Of a stretch of DNA of 64,000 nucleotides, positions 34,171 to 42,787 are shown piece by piece. The stretch's first letter is position 1; the number at the start of each line of letters is the position of its first letter. This DNA is from Leptodesmis sichuanensis A121 (GTDB lineage Bacteria > Cyanobacteriota > Cyanobacteriia > Leptolyngbyales > Leptolyngbyaceae), in contig NZ_CP075171.1 in assembly GCF_021379005.1 (NCBI RefSeq), positions 5,022,001 to 5,086,000 on the forward strand, read 5' to 3'. The translations under genes and the position numbers were made by a program. Under the pieces are notes generated by a model. The model had not been told where the DNA came from and did no database searches. It saw nothing but the letters and a program-made list of their open reading frames with translations.

Positions 34171-34972
34171 CAACTGCAAGTGGGTGACCAACGCCGCATA
34201 GTGATCTTCGGGTATGCCGATATCCAGATAAACTCCTGTCTCGAATACTTCTGCTTCCACCCGCATCCCCGTTGCGATCGCCGCCTGAATCACATCCCCG
34301 ATTGGCAATTCCTTGCCTGCTTCAGCTAGGCTCTGAGCACTGATGATTAATTCTTGCTCAGCTACATATTCGTGCAAGAACTGAGTAAAGGCGGGAGTCC
34401 ACACAGCAGCGGCCCACATAAAGCGCAGGTTCGTTTGCCGGGATTTTTCGATAATCTGCTCAACGCGGCCATTGTCTGAATTGAAGTCCACCATGCCCGC
34501 TTTTTCAGGGCAATCGCAGGGAAACAGTCCCAACACCACATCCGCCCCTGTGCGAGACTGACGGGCAATCAACCGTACATACATCTCGTCTGGCTGCAGC
34601 AGAATATCCGGAAATCCCAGCGCTACCCGCGCATTCTGGACAAAGGGATAGGCTTGATCCAGGGTATAGGGCACTCCATAGGGCAACCCCAGCATCAGGT
34701 AGCCCAGATGCATATCCACTAATTTCCCATCCCCCAAATAGGCAGGCAGATCCCATTTACCCGATCGCAGGATCAAAAAAAGCTTTGCGGATTCCGGCCA
34801 GACGCATTTTTTCCAGCAGGTAATGGCTGACCACTTTAGGACGTAGTTTGCCATCTGGAAGCGATCGCAACCCAACAGGATATAACTCTTTACTGAGCGG
34901 TAGGGGAGCCAGACGAGTTGCCTGTCCAGCGCAGGGAATCAGGCCAATCACTTCCAGCGGGCTGTTCTCCAT
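34170..34972 (-). pseudogene. Sugar-phosphate nucleotidyltransferase, frameshifted and fused to transposase
   Basis: The ATG at 34972 starts MENSPLEVIGLIPCAGQATR followed by LAPLPLSKELYPVG, the nucleotide-binding G-x-G-T-R-like loop and signature Lys of NTP-transferases (RfbA/GlmU type). The frame breaks at seven consecutive A (34775-34781 on the plus strand); one base less would give RKAFLILRSGKWD in frame. The rest (YLGDGKLVDMHLGYLMLGLP, 'VDFNSDNGRVEQIIEK', FETGVYLDIGIPEDHYA) is in the other frame and then fuses to the ISAs1 remnant. Only a few C-terminal residues seem lost. It is divergent from an alcohol dehydrogenase. Confidence 0.8.
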
Positions 34973-35131
34973 TTGGCTCCATACTCCAGGTTTTCTACCA
35001 ACTCCCCTTGTATACAGGCGGTTCGGTGAAACGTCCCTACCGCCCATCCACCTGTCTACCCATGCCCCCATGCCCCCCTAACCCAGTAAGATGAATCAGT
35101 GGAACGTTGGAGCCAGAGGAGTCAGATTAGA

Positions 35132-36199
35132 TTGTTAGCGGCACTATTGTATGGTCAGGAAGATTTACGGTTAGAGCAAGTTCCAGATCCCTCTCCTGCG
35201 GCTGGAGAAGTGGTGATCCGGGTGAACGCGGCTACCACCTGTGGCACTGATCTAAAAGTCTGGCGTAGAGGAGGACATGCGAAGATGCTGCGACCTCCTA
35301 CCCTGTTTGGTCATGAAGCCGCTGGCACGATCGTTGCGCTGGGAGCAGGGGTAACAGATTGGCAGGTGGGCGATCGCGTGGTGGCCAATAACTCGGCTCC
35401 TTGCCTCAACTGTTTTTTCTGCCGGAAACAGGAGTATTCCCTCTGTCAGAATTTGCTGTTCAACAATGGCACCTTTGCGGAATACCTGAAGATTCCCGCC
35501 CCGATCGTGCAACAAAACCTGTTACCCATTCCCGATGATCTGCCCTTTGCCCTGGCTTCTATGACCGAGCCGCTGGCCTGTGTCTTGCATGGAGCGGCGC
35601 GTGCCAATGTGAAACCGGGCGATCGGGTCGTGATCTTGGGCGATGGGGCGATCGGTTTAATGTTCGTGGCAGCGCTGGCCTCTGGACAGGGAGAATGGAG
35701 CCAGGATCCAGCTAACCAGTCCCCCTTTACAGAAGTGTTCCTGTTTGGCGGTAATGATCAGCGGCTCCAGATTGGCGAAAAGTTAGGAGCCGTCAAGACT
35801 TTTAACTATAAGCAGGTGGAAGACGTGCCCGGTCTGGTCAAACAATTAACCGATGGTTGGGGAGCCGATGTGGTGATCGAAGCGACGGGTGTGCCCTCGG
35901 TCTGGGAATTGGCGATCGCCTGCGCCCGTCCGGGAGCTACCGTCAACTTATTTGGCGGCTGTCCGCGAGATTCCACCATTACGGTCAATACCGACCAACT
36001 TCACTACAGCGAACTTACGTTAAAGGGAGTCTTTCACAACACCCCGCAATACGTCCGGGCTGCCCTCAATCTGTTAACCAGTCGCACTTTACCCCTGGAA
36101 TTATTACTCAGTGGCGAACAACCCCTGACCCAACTGGGGAATGTGTTTGAAGCCATGAAGCAGCGGCAGGTGGTAAAAGTGGCGATCGTTCCTGAATGA
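35132..36199 (+). CDS. Zinc-dependent alcohol dehydrogenase family protein
   Basis: This medium-chain dehydrogenase has catalytic zinc ligands in TTCGTDLKVWRRGGH and LFGHEAAGTI, and a four-Cys structural zinc lobe in APCLNCFFCRKQEYSLC. It also has the Rossmann nucleotide loop RVVILGDGAIGLMFVAAL. The conserved start LLAALLYGQEDLRLEQVPDP fits a TTG at 35132, preceded by AGAGGAG; a GTG at 35099 would add 11 residues. It resembles sorbitol/threonine dehydrogenase-like proteins; the substrate is unknown. It is divergent from the broken nucleotidyltransferase. Confidence 0.85.
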   Translation: MLAALLYGQEDLRLEQVPDPSPAAGEVVIRVNAATTCGTDLKVWRRGGHAKMLRPPTLFGHEAAGTIVALGAGVTDWQVGDRVVANNSAPCLNCFFCRKQEYSLCQNLLFNNGTFAEYLKIPAPIVQQNLLPIPDDLPFALASMTEPLACVLHGAARANVKPGDRVVILGDGAIGLMFVAALASGQGEWSQDPANQSPFTEVFLFGGNDQRLQIGEKLGAVKTFNYKQVEDVPGLVKQLTDGWGADVVIEATGVPSVWELAIACARPGATVNLFGGCPRDSTITVNTDQLHYSELTLKGVFHNTPQYVRAALNLLTSRTLPLELLLSGEQPLTQLGNVFEAMKQRQVVKVAIVPE

Positions 36200-36295
36200 A
36201 TAGTAGATGGTGGATAGTGGATAGGGTGAAGCCGTCATCTATCCCTGATCATGCGTCATTGGCAAAAGCCAATTTAAAACTTAAAACTCAAAACT

Positions 36296-37114
36296 CTACT
36301 GCTGTTTCTCCGTCCCGGTCTTAGCTGGAGCAGCAGGTGGGCTTTCGATGACTAATTTGCCGTCCTTGACAAGGATTTTTCCCCCCAGTGCTTCAATTTG
36401 TTGTTTAGCTCGCTCCTGGGTACGCTTGTCACCGATCGCTGCTGCTTGTTGATAGATAGTGGCCCAGGAGGCGATACGGACAGGTTTACTGTTGGGATCC
36501 TTCTTTAGGAAACCAGCCGTTTGCTCAAACAGGGGGCCATATTCGGCATAGGGGGTGCCTTCAACCCATTTCGCCGCCATTTGCAGGGAATGAATTGCGC
36601 CCGGAATATCTCCCAACAACAATATTTGATCCAGACTCATAAACCGCCAAACCTGGAAGGCTCTGGGATTAATGTGGGGTGACAGGGCTTTGGTTCCCCG
36701 CTGCATGAGACTAATGGCTAATTCGGGTTGACCAAGCTGATAAGAGATGCTGCCTGAAAGAAACAGATAAGCTTCCACAAAGCGGGGATCTAGCTGAGTA
36801 ATGATGTCGAAATACTGGGGACTGAGAGAAAAGCCAGTTTTTTCGCGGGCTGGGTCATCACCAAAATATTGCAGGAAATTGAGAAACGTCCAATCGGCCA
36901 ACACATTATCAAAGCCAAAACTGGGTGATTGCTTCAGCAGGGTCAATCTTAGGGCTTCCTGCCGCTCAGCCTGCTGAGGATTTTCTACCCATTGAGATGG
37001 CCGATCGAGCTGCGATCGCTGCATCCACATAACTCCAGCTAAAGCGGCAACTGCGATCGTAGCTGTAACTAGCGAGCTAATCCAGCTTTTGGTGCCATGC
37101 GACGAAGATGTCAT
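36296..37114 (-). CDS. Membrane-anchored TPR-like hypothetical protein
   Basis: The 272-residue protein has one N-terminal transmembrane helix (LVTATIAVAALAGVMWMQ) and a helical soluble part. The segment LDPRFVEAYLFLSGSISYQL followed by GQPELAISLMQRGTK resembles TPR helices. A conserved 'FDNVLADWTFLNFLQYFGD' block precedes it. The tail is Pro/Ala-rich. Similar proteins occur widely in cyanobacteria to my recollection, with no assigned function. It may scaffold a membrane complex. Monocistronic. Confidence 0.7.
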   Translation of the reverse strand: MTSSSHGTKSWISSLVTATIAVAALAGVMWMQRSQLDRPSQWVENPQQAERQEALRLTLLKQSPSFGFDNVLADWTFLNFLQYFGDDPAREKTGFSLSPQYFDIITQLDPRFVEAYLFLSGSISYQLGQPELAISLMQRGTKALSPHINPRAFQVWRFMSLDQILLLGDIPGAIHSLQMAAKWVEGTPYAEYGPLFEQTAGFLKKDPNSKPVRIASWATIYQQAAAIGDKRTQERAKQQIEALGGKILVKDGKLVIESPPAAPAKTGTEKQQ

Positions 37115-37615
37115 ACACCCCTTCCTTCCTGCCAGGAAATATTAATCAACAAAGTTAGTCTGTGTCAGCGAAGCCAGGATTAAGACTTCCACCAGACGTA
37201 ATCAATCTTCAATTTTTATAAAAGCGAGATAAAATAAATTCAGCAAAATTTATGTGAACACCCCTAGTCGAAATTGAAAATCTCTGGTTAGATTGTCGCA
37301 AAGACTTTCTCTAGTCTATCCCCTTAGTTAGAGTGCGTTATAAGTAGTTAGAGTGCTTCAGTGGCTTAACATCCAAGACAATCGGTGAACTGTCATCTGT
37401 TTTATAGATTGAGAGCCAATCGCAAGCGTATTGTGATGTAGCTGGCTAGTGATTACCAACCTAACGGAGGCCGTCATCCCCTCTGGCTTTTTCTGTAAGA
37501 CTGAGTCGTGGTAGCAAATCCGGTTTCGAGGGTGCTAAGTTGTCAATGGCAGTGTGAGGCGTGCTCTATAGTCCCTGCAGCAAGCTGAATTTTCAACTCT
37601 CATATAGTTAATTCA
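37115..37615. other. Divergent spacer without a gene (501 bp)
   Basis: It holds the divergent promoters of the TPR-like gene and the Ctp protease. The dodecamer TAGTTAGAGTGC occurs twice, at 37325-37336 and 37345-37356, spaced 20 bp. A TATAGT sequence at 37603-37608 is too close to the protease start to be its promoter. I see no open frame or RNA gene. Confidence 0.45.
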
Positions 37616-38938
37616 ATGAACCGAACTCCAAAGCGTCTTTCCCTCCCTAAATTGGCATTGTTTGGAGGAGCAGTTGCGGCTACTGCCGCAGTCTCTCTGT
37701 TTGGTCCAGGTTTAGGTCGTGTCCGCGCCGCTCTGCAAGACAGTCCTAAGGCTGTATTGGACGAGGCATGGCAGATTGTTAACCGAGAATATGTAGACGG
37801 TAATTTCAATCATGTAGATTGGCAGGCAACGCGGCAATCTTTATTAAGTAAGAACTACACGTCCAAAAAGGAAGCTTACCAGGCACTGCGGAAAGCGCTG
37901 GAGCAACTTGGGGATCCCTATACTCGATTCATGGATCCGGCTCAGTATCGATCGCTGACAGATCAAACCTCTGGCGAACTCTCTGGAGTGGGGATTCGTT
38001 TAGAAGTTAATGAAAAGACCAAAGCGCTAACGGTTGTGGAACCGATCGAGAATTCTCCGGCCCTGAAAGCGGGAATTAAGCCAGGTGATCATATCCTATC
38101 CATTAACGGTAAATCCACCAAAGGGATGAGCGTTGAGGATGCTTCCAACCTCATTCGGGGCGATGTCGGAACCAAGGTGAACCTGGAAATCCGTCGCCCA
38201 GGAACTACAGATTTCACCCTGGCCTTGACCCGTGCCCGGATTGAATTACCCACGGTACGGTACTCGCTCAACCAGGAAGGTACTCGACGCATTGGTTATA
38301 TTCGCTTGAATGAATTTAGCTCTCATGCCGCTGAACAGATGCGGAAGGCGATCAAGAGCTTAACCGATCAAAAAGTTGATGGATTTGTGTTGGACTTACG
38401 GGGGAATCCCGGTGGTCTCCTGCAAGCCAGTGTAGAAATTAGTCGTATGTGGATGGATCAGGGAGCGATCGTGCGCACGGTCGATCGCAAGGGCAAGAGC
38501 GAGGAGATTACCAATAACCAAACCGCGCTGACCAAGCTGCCCCTGGTCGTTCTGGTAGATGGCAATTCTGCCAGTTCTAGTGAGATTTTGACAGGAGCCT
38601 TGAAAGACAATGGACGGGCTACCGTTGTAGGCAGTCAAACCTTTGGTAAAGCACTGGTGCAGTCTGTCCATAACCTATCAGATGGTTCCGGTCTGGCTGT
38701 GACGATCGCTCACTACTACACCCCCAAAGGGACAGATATCAGCCATAAGGGAATTTCTCCCGATATTAAAATTGACCTGACCGAGCAGGATCGGAAGCAA
38801 TTAGCATCTAATCCTAAACTCTTGGCAACCCCCAAAGACCCTCAATACGCGGGTGCAATTTCTGAACTGGAAAGAATTATCCTGGCTCAGCCTCAGCGCC
38901 AGAATCCCGAAAAGCAAGCGATTAACCTGGAAAAATAA
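37616..38938 (+). CDS. Carboxyl-terminal processing protease (S41 family, CtpA/B/C type)
   Basis: The 440-residue protein has an N-terminal signal or anchor (LALFGGAVAATAAVSLFGPG). A PDZ domain follows around residues 120-200 (GVGIRLEVNEKTKALTVVEP, ALKAGIKPGDHILSINGK). The serine-lysine catalytic core has the Ser in LVDGNSASSSEILTGAL and the Lys in QTFGKALVQSV, and 'GFVLDLRGNPGG' precedes it. Family members trim C-termini of exported proteins; CtpA matures photosystem II D1. Which Ctp paralogue this is cannot be decided here. A palindrome lies just after the stop. Confidence 0.92.
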   Translation: MNRTPKRLSLPKLALFGGAVAATAAVSLFGPGLGRVRAALQDSPKAVLDEAWQIVNREYVDGNFNHVDWQATRQSLLSKNYTSKKEAYQALRKALEQLGDPYTRFMDPAQYRSLTDQTSGELSGVGIRLEVNEKTKALTVVEPIENSPALKAGIKPGDHILSINGKSTKGMSVEDASNLIRGDVGTKVNLEIRRPGTTDFTLALTRARIELPTVRYSLNQEGTRRIGYIRLNEFSSHAAEQMRKAIKSLTDQKVDGFVLDLRGNPGGLLQASVEISRMWMDQGAIVRTVDRKGKSEEITNNQTALTKLPLVVLVDGNSASSSEILTGALKDNGRATVVGSQTFGKALVQSVHNLSDGSGLAVTIAHYYTPKGTDISHKGISPDIKIDLTEQDRKQLASNPKLLATPKDPQYAGAISELERIILAQPQRQNPEKQAINLEK

Positions 38939-38939
38939 A

Positions 38940-38967
38940 GTAGAGACGTGCCGGCGGAACGTCTCTA
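38940..38967. terminator. Palindrome between convergent genes (possible bidirectional terminator)
   Basis: TAGAGACGTGCCGGCGGAAC followed by GTCTCTA forms a GC-rich hairpin with arms TAGAGACGT and ACGTCTCTA around a short GC-rich loop. It lies between the convergent protease and moaB stops. It belongs to a dispersed family also seen at 39927-39955 and 61115-61142. No U-run follows, so termination is inferred. Confidence 0.55.
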
Positions 38968-38984
38968 TCAACAATGGTTCGAGA

Positions 38985-39497
38985 TTAAGCCCCTTTTTCT
39001 CTCAGTTGGCTCACGAGATGCCGTAGCTCTGGCAGGATCAGTTTTTCCATCGCCAGAACTACGGCTTTTGTGGAACCAGGAATGGCAAAGATCAGTTGAT
39101 TGTCGATCGTTCCTGCAATGGCGCGGGAGGCGATCGCTCGTGAGCCAATTTCCTGGTAACTCAACATACGAAAGAGTTCACCAAATCCTGGTAGGGTCTT
39201 TGCTAACAGCGCGGCGACAGCCTCATAAGTGGTGTCTCTGGGAGCGATCCCCGTGCCCCCATTGAGAATCAATACGTCTATGTCAGGCTGTTGCCTGAGC
39301 GTCTGGATTTGAGCCTGAATTTGGGCAGGTTCATCTTTGACGAGTGTATAAGCCTGGATTTGATGTCCGGCGGCTGTCAGCAGTTGCTGGATAAGTTGAC
39401 CACTGCGATCGTCCTGCACCGTCCGGCTATCGCTTACGGTCATGACGGCACAACCGACGGCAAACTCTGCGGCATCAGGATGGGGAATAGCCGTCAT
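38985..39497 (-). CDS. moaB: Molybdenum cofactor biosynthesis protein B (MoaB/MogA family)
   Basis: The 170-residue cytoplasmic protein binds molybdopterin and takes part in its adenylation before molybdenum insertion. Family motifs are VGCAVMTVSDSRTVQDDRSG, LILNGGTGIAPRDTTYEAV with the catalytic TGG-x-G loop and Asp, and ELFRMLSYQEIGSRAIASRA. 'FAIPGSTKAVVLAMEKL' closes the fold. It starts three bases after the psb28 stop, so the two are probably one transcript, an odd partnership with no obvious functional link. Confidence 0.93.
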   Translation of the reverse strand: MTAIPHPDAAEFAVGCAVMTVSDSRTVQDDRSGQLIQQLLTAAGHQIQAYTLVKDEPAQIQAQIQTLRQQPDIDVLILNGGTGIAPRDTTYEAVAALLAKTLPGFGELFRMLSYQEIGSRAIASRAIAGTIDNQLIFAIPGSTKAVVLAMEKLILPELRHLVSQLREKGA

Positions 39498-39500
39498 AGC

Positions 39501-39836
39501 TTAGGACTTCGTAAATCCCAGTCCGTGTTCTTCCGCATACCGTTCCATAAAGCGCATGAACCGATCCCATTGCTCTACTGATTTAATCAAATAGGTCGCT
39601 TCAATGGCTTCTGGTTGACCATTGATAAACTTAGCTTTCACTTCACGGGTACTAATTTCTCCTTCCTCGTCAATCAAGTACATCCCCGTGATGCTTTCGG
39701 TGTTGCTGTTGCTGAGCGCTTTGGGATTTTGGAAGTAAAAGGTCGCTATACCATTGCTGCCATCCCGCGAGCGAGTCAGGCGAACGTCAGGAATTACCTC
39801 TTCGTCAATCCCTCTGGAAAACTGAATTTGAGCCAT
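39501..39836 (-). CDS. psb28: Photosystem II assembly protein Psb28
   Basis: The 111-residue product matches Psb28, a small cytoplasmic-side protein that binds photosystem II assembly intermediates near CP47. It begins [20 protein letters not shown], continues '[18 protein letters not shown]' and ends '[18 protein letters not shown]', typical for the family. It reads into moaB with a three-base gap. A dispersed hairpin repeat lies upstream at 39927-39955. Confidence 0.96.
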   Translation of the reverse strand: MAQIQFSRGIDEEVIPDVRLTRSRDGSNGIATFYFQNPKALSNSNTESITGMYLIDEEGEISTREVKAKFINGQPEAIEATYLIKSVEQWDRFMRFMERYAEEHGLGFTKS

Positions 39837-39926
39837 AGTTCTATGTGCGGTTGCCGATTTACAAAATGTTGATGTCTCTTCATCATCTCATACGAGATTA
39901 ACTAACCTTAATCAAAGCGGTATTTC

Positions 39927-39955
39927 GTAAAGACGTTCTGGCGGAACGCCTCTAC
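39927..39955. repeat. Dispersed hairpin repeat
   Basis: GTAAAGACGTTCTGGCGGAA followed by CGCCTCTAC forms an imperfect palindrome of the same family as 38940-38967. It lies upstream of psb28. Confidence 0.6.
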
Positions 39956-40043
39956 AAACTGGTCGAACGGTTTCCTCGCCCCCGACACTTCCCTGAGAAC
40001 GATGGGCTAAACTATTGACCAGACGATTGGGACGCGCCCACAT

Positions 40044-40370
40044 TTGGATTCATTGGTGAAGTACTTCTTTTTATCGGACGGCTGGATTATCGGTCGGGTT
40101 TGGGAACTAGGGGGGCTGTGGAATGAAAGCGGTTGGCGGCGTAAACCGCACATTCAGCAGATGCATCTTTGTATTTGGGAGAATGGGGAACAACTCTGGC
40201 TCTACCGAGTTGAAGATGCCGTTCTGATGGTGGAAGTCAAACCCGGTGAGGGAATTCAAGTTGAAGCCGCTGCCAAGAATATCGGTCAAGTCGTTCTTAA
40301 AAGGCTGATGACTGCCGATCAGGTTCTTGATCGCCTCTGCTCTTCTGCGAAACCTCTGCACACCCCCTAG
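40044..40370 (+). CDS. Conserved hypothetical cytoplasmic protein
   Basis: The 108-residue protein is Trp-rich at the N-terminus (FFLSDGWIIGRVWELGGLW), then HIQQMHLCIWENGEQLWLYR. It ends with a Lys-rich helix. There is no signal peptide or membrane helix. I know no function. Starts available are TTG at 40044 and TTG/GTG at 40053/40056; the last keeps 'KYFFLSDGW' at the N-terminus. Codon use agrees with neighbours. Confidence 0.6.
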   Translation: MDSLVKYFFLSDGWIIGRVWELGGLWNESGWRRKPHIQQMHLCIWENGEQLWLYRVEDAVLMVEVKPGEGIQVEAAAKNIGQVVLKRLMTADQVLDRLCSSAKPLHTP

Positions 40371-40391
40371 AAACGTTTTGCGGCAATCGCT

Positions 40392-41156
40392 CTACTGCAA
40401 TACCACCGATTGTCGTAACAGGACAACCCGACGACCATCTACGATGGTGACCCAAAAGCCGCGATCGCTGAGAGCCTGAAGTGTTAGATGGGCAGCATTT
40501 TGATCCGTTGTATAGATGGCCAGGAGATAAGGGCGCTGACCATAAGATACGACTCCAATCGGCCTACCCAGCAGTTGTTGCACTTTAGTCGCTAATTCCG
40601 GTTGATTAAAGTAATCCACCAGGACTGCATATCCAGGGCCTAGCGGTTTAGGATTGTACCCGGTCGATGAATTGGCAGCCATTTGAGCAGGCTCACCGGG
40701 CTTAGTGCCACCAGAAGAGGGGGGAGTTGATGCCTGTCCTGGAGTTCCAGAGACTGGGTTTGGAGACACAGGAGTTTCTGCAGGACGAGCTACAAAGGCC
40801 GCCAACCCCGTGGTATCAGTGATATAGCGTGCCCAGGCATTTGCCCGCTCTACGGTTCTGAAACCACCAACCCGCGTCACTGTGTCATTCAGATAGTTAC
40901 ATATTGCCACTGACGTATTCGGTGGTAGTAACTGTTTCACCTGGGTTTGACTATCAGGAGTGCGAGTGACGACCAGTAATAAATACTCCCCTGGCCCAGG
41001 AGGCTGGCAGGCCAAATTCTGATTGGTCGATGAACCACCCGGTGAGGGAACCGGCAATGGTTGTGATTGAGCCGTCAGTCCGAAACCCAGAATCAACGGA
41101 GGCATCATCAGGGCTGAACACAACCAACCTTTGATTCTTTGACTACTTAAATCCAT
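40392..41156 (-). CDS. Exported protein with two SPOR-like repeats
   Basis: The 254-residue protein has an N-terminal signal (LCSALMMPPLILGFGLTAQS). Two related segments follow: 'VTRVGGFRTVERANAWARYI' with TGLAAFVARP, and 'PIGVVSYGQRPYLLAIYTTD' with 'DRGFWVTIVDG'. They resemble SPOR-like or repeat modules of cyanobacterial envelope proteins. A Pro/Ser/Gly linker joins them. Function unknown; an envelope role is an inference. A 'TAGGATGCGTCATG' repeat lies in its upstream spacer. Confidence 0.65.
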   Translation of the reverse strand: MDLSSQRIKGWLCSALMMPPLILGFGLTAQSQPLPVPSPGGSSTNQNLACQPPGPGEYLLLVVTRTPDSQTQVKQLLPPNTSVAICNYLNDTVTRVGGFRTVERANAWARYITDTTGLAAFVARPAETPVSPNPVSGTPGQASTPPSSGGTKPGEPAQMAANSSTGYNPKPLGPGYAVLVDYFNQPELATKVQQLLGRPIGVVSYGQRPYLLAIYTTDQNAAHLTLQALSDRGFWVTIVDGRRVVLLRQSVVLQ

Positions 41157-41185
41157 ACACCGAGATGGGGGATGTCAGGTCTGAG

Positions 41186-41219
41186 GTAGGATGCGTCATG
41201 CCGCGCTAGCACATCCTAC
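41186..41219. repeat. Short spacer palindrome
   Basis: GTAGGATGCGTCATGCCGCG and GCTAGCACATCCTAC form arms around TAGGATG/CATCCTA. A related 'GTAGGGTGCTGTTAGCGTCA' block lies at about 27343-27378, upstream of the orthocaspase. Confidence 0.55.
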
Positions 41220-41247
41220 GGAATGCAATGGTCTGCAGTTTTCATTC

Positions 41248-41574
41248 CTAAGCTGCAGGAATGAGAGAGGCCAGAGGTTGCGGAATGCTGTCTGAAGGAG
41301 CTTGAAACTCTCCGGTTAGCACAAATTCCAGACGCAACTTTAGCCAGGTAATAAATTGAGGATTCGTGGAAATAATAGCACTGGCGGGTTGGGGGCACTT
41401 TGCTTTTACAGAGGCCAGTTCAGGAGCTTCCAAGAAAGCAGGCTGGTGGACTAACCAGAAGTCGATTTCTTTTTCCTGTTCCTGGTAGTGGCGAGTCCGC
41501 TCCTTCAAAACTTCTTCCAGGGGTTCCTCGTTAATAAATCGCTGACTAGCCAGCACGTAGTAATAGGTCTGCAT
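41248..41574 (-). CDS. ycf54: MgPME-cyclase complex family protein Ycf54
   Basis: The 108-residue protein is the Ycf54 accessory factor of the Mg-protoporphyrin IX monomethyl ester cyclase (AcsF/ChlE), needed for chlorophyll ring E formation. It begins MQTYYYVLASQRFINEEPLE and has EKEIDFWLVHQPAFLEAPEL and NPQFITWLKLRLEFVLTGEF, all typical. It starts at ATG and stands alone. Its downstream neighbour is the SPOR-like gene on the same strand. Confidence 0.95.
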   Translation of the reverse strand: MQTYYYVLASQRFINEEPLEEVLKERTRHYQEQEKEIDFWLVHQPAFLEAPELASVKAKCPQPASAIISTNPQFITWLKLRLEFVLTGEFQAPSDSIPQPLASLIPAA

Positions 41575-41689
41575 AACGCTGAGTTTTGAAAAGGTCTAAG
41601 GATTGAGTTACAAACTCTGATTTTATCGAGAGAGCGATCGCCTTGAGAGGCTAATTCACAACTCATAACTTAGGGGATTGGAGATCGGG

Positions 41690-41755
41690 GATCAGAGATC
41701 GGGGAGTGGGGAGTGGGAATTAGGGATTAGGGGGTGGGGATTAGGGGTGGAGAAC
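41690..41755. repeat. Low-complexity GGGATTAGGG-type spacer block
   Basis: Runs such as GGGAATTAGGGATTAGGGGG and GGATCAGAGATCGGGG lie between ycf54 and pdxJ. The same composition appears in frame inside gltB (about 55440-55560). Confidence 0.6.
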
Positions 41756-42478
41756 TTATAACTCTCCCTTGATGGCTTGTTTCATTTCCCGGACGGCGCG
41801 TTCCATTCCGACGAGAGCGGCACGGCTGATAATGGTATGGCCGATGTTCAGTTCTTCCATTCCTGGTAGGCAGGCCACAGGATAGACATTCCAGTAGGTG
41901 AGACCGTGGCCCGCATTCACCCGTAAGCCAGCGGCGATCGCCCGTTTACAGCCCTCTTCCAGAATTTTCAACTCTTTCTGTTGGTCTGCTTCTCCCTTGG
42001 CTTCGGCGTACTGCCCCGTGTGTAGTTCAATAAATTTAGCTCTCACCAGCACTGAAGCATCAATTTGTTTCGCATCTGCATCAATAAATAGACTGACGGG
42101 AATTCCGGCTCGTTGCAGTTCATCCACTACCTGAGCCATGCGCCCAACCTGCCCCGCAACATCCAATCCGCCTTCTGTGGTCACTTCTTCCCGTCGTTCG
42201 GGAACCAGGGTGACGTAATTGGGTTTGATGTCCAGGGCGATCGCCACCATCTCATCGGTTGCGGCCATTTCCAGGTTCAGGTGAGTTCGCACCGTTTGCC
42301 GCAGCAAGCGCACATCCCGATCCTGAATATGCCTCCGGTCTTCCCGCAAATGCACGGTGATGCCATCGGCTCCGGCTAACTCTGCCAAGACAGCCGCCGC
42401 TACTGGGTCAGGTTCCACGGTGCGGCGGGCTTGTCGGATGGTTGCAATGTGGTCAATGTTGACACCCAGTGTAGGCAA
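41756..42478 (-). CDS. pdxJ: Pyridoxine 5'-phosphate synthase
   Basis: This enzyme forms the pyridoxine ring from 3-amino-2-oxopropyl phosphate and deoxyxylulose phosphate in the DXP-dependent pathway to vitamin B6. Motifs are [52 protein letters not shown] and '[12 protein letters not shown]', all at expected places. I set the start at TTG 42478, because it gives about 240 residues as in the family and has AGGAG seven bases before it. An upstream in-frame ATG at 42637 would add 53 residues before the conserved start. Confidence 0.92.
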   Translation of the reverse strand: MPTLGVNIDHIATIRQARRTVEPDPVAAAVLAELAGADGITVHLREDRRHIQDRDVRLLRQTVRTHLNLEMAATDEMVAIALDIKPNYVTLVPERREEVTTEGGLDVAGQVGRMAQVVDELQRAGIPVSLFIDADAKQIDASVLVRAKFIELHTGQYAEAKGEADQQKELKILEEGCKRAIAAGLRVNAGHGLTYWNVYPVACLPGMEELNIGHTIISRAALVGMERAVREMKQAIKGEL

Positions 42479-42787
42479 TGGAGTTCTCCTAGGAGGAATG
42501 CGATCGCCTTGATTGTAACTGGTCTCAGAACAGAATTTGACGACTGTGGATATACCCCATGCAGCCACAGATCCGCTCAGGACAGGTCTTCCAGATCTGG
42601 TTTCCACAGTTAGCTTGGGCAGATATTTGTTTTTCACCCAGGTAATAAACGAAATTTACCCGACGCTGATTGATACAAGAGATGGAATCGACATCATCTC
42701 ACCCATGAAATGCGACAATGCCTCGGTTCCTTCAAACCCCGTCCACCTCTTAGAATGAATTAGGCCAACGTTTGCAGGAGTTTTTCT

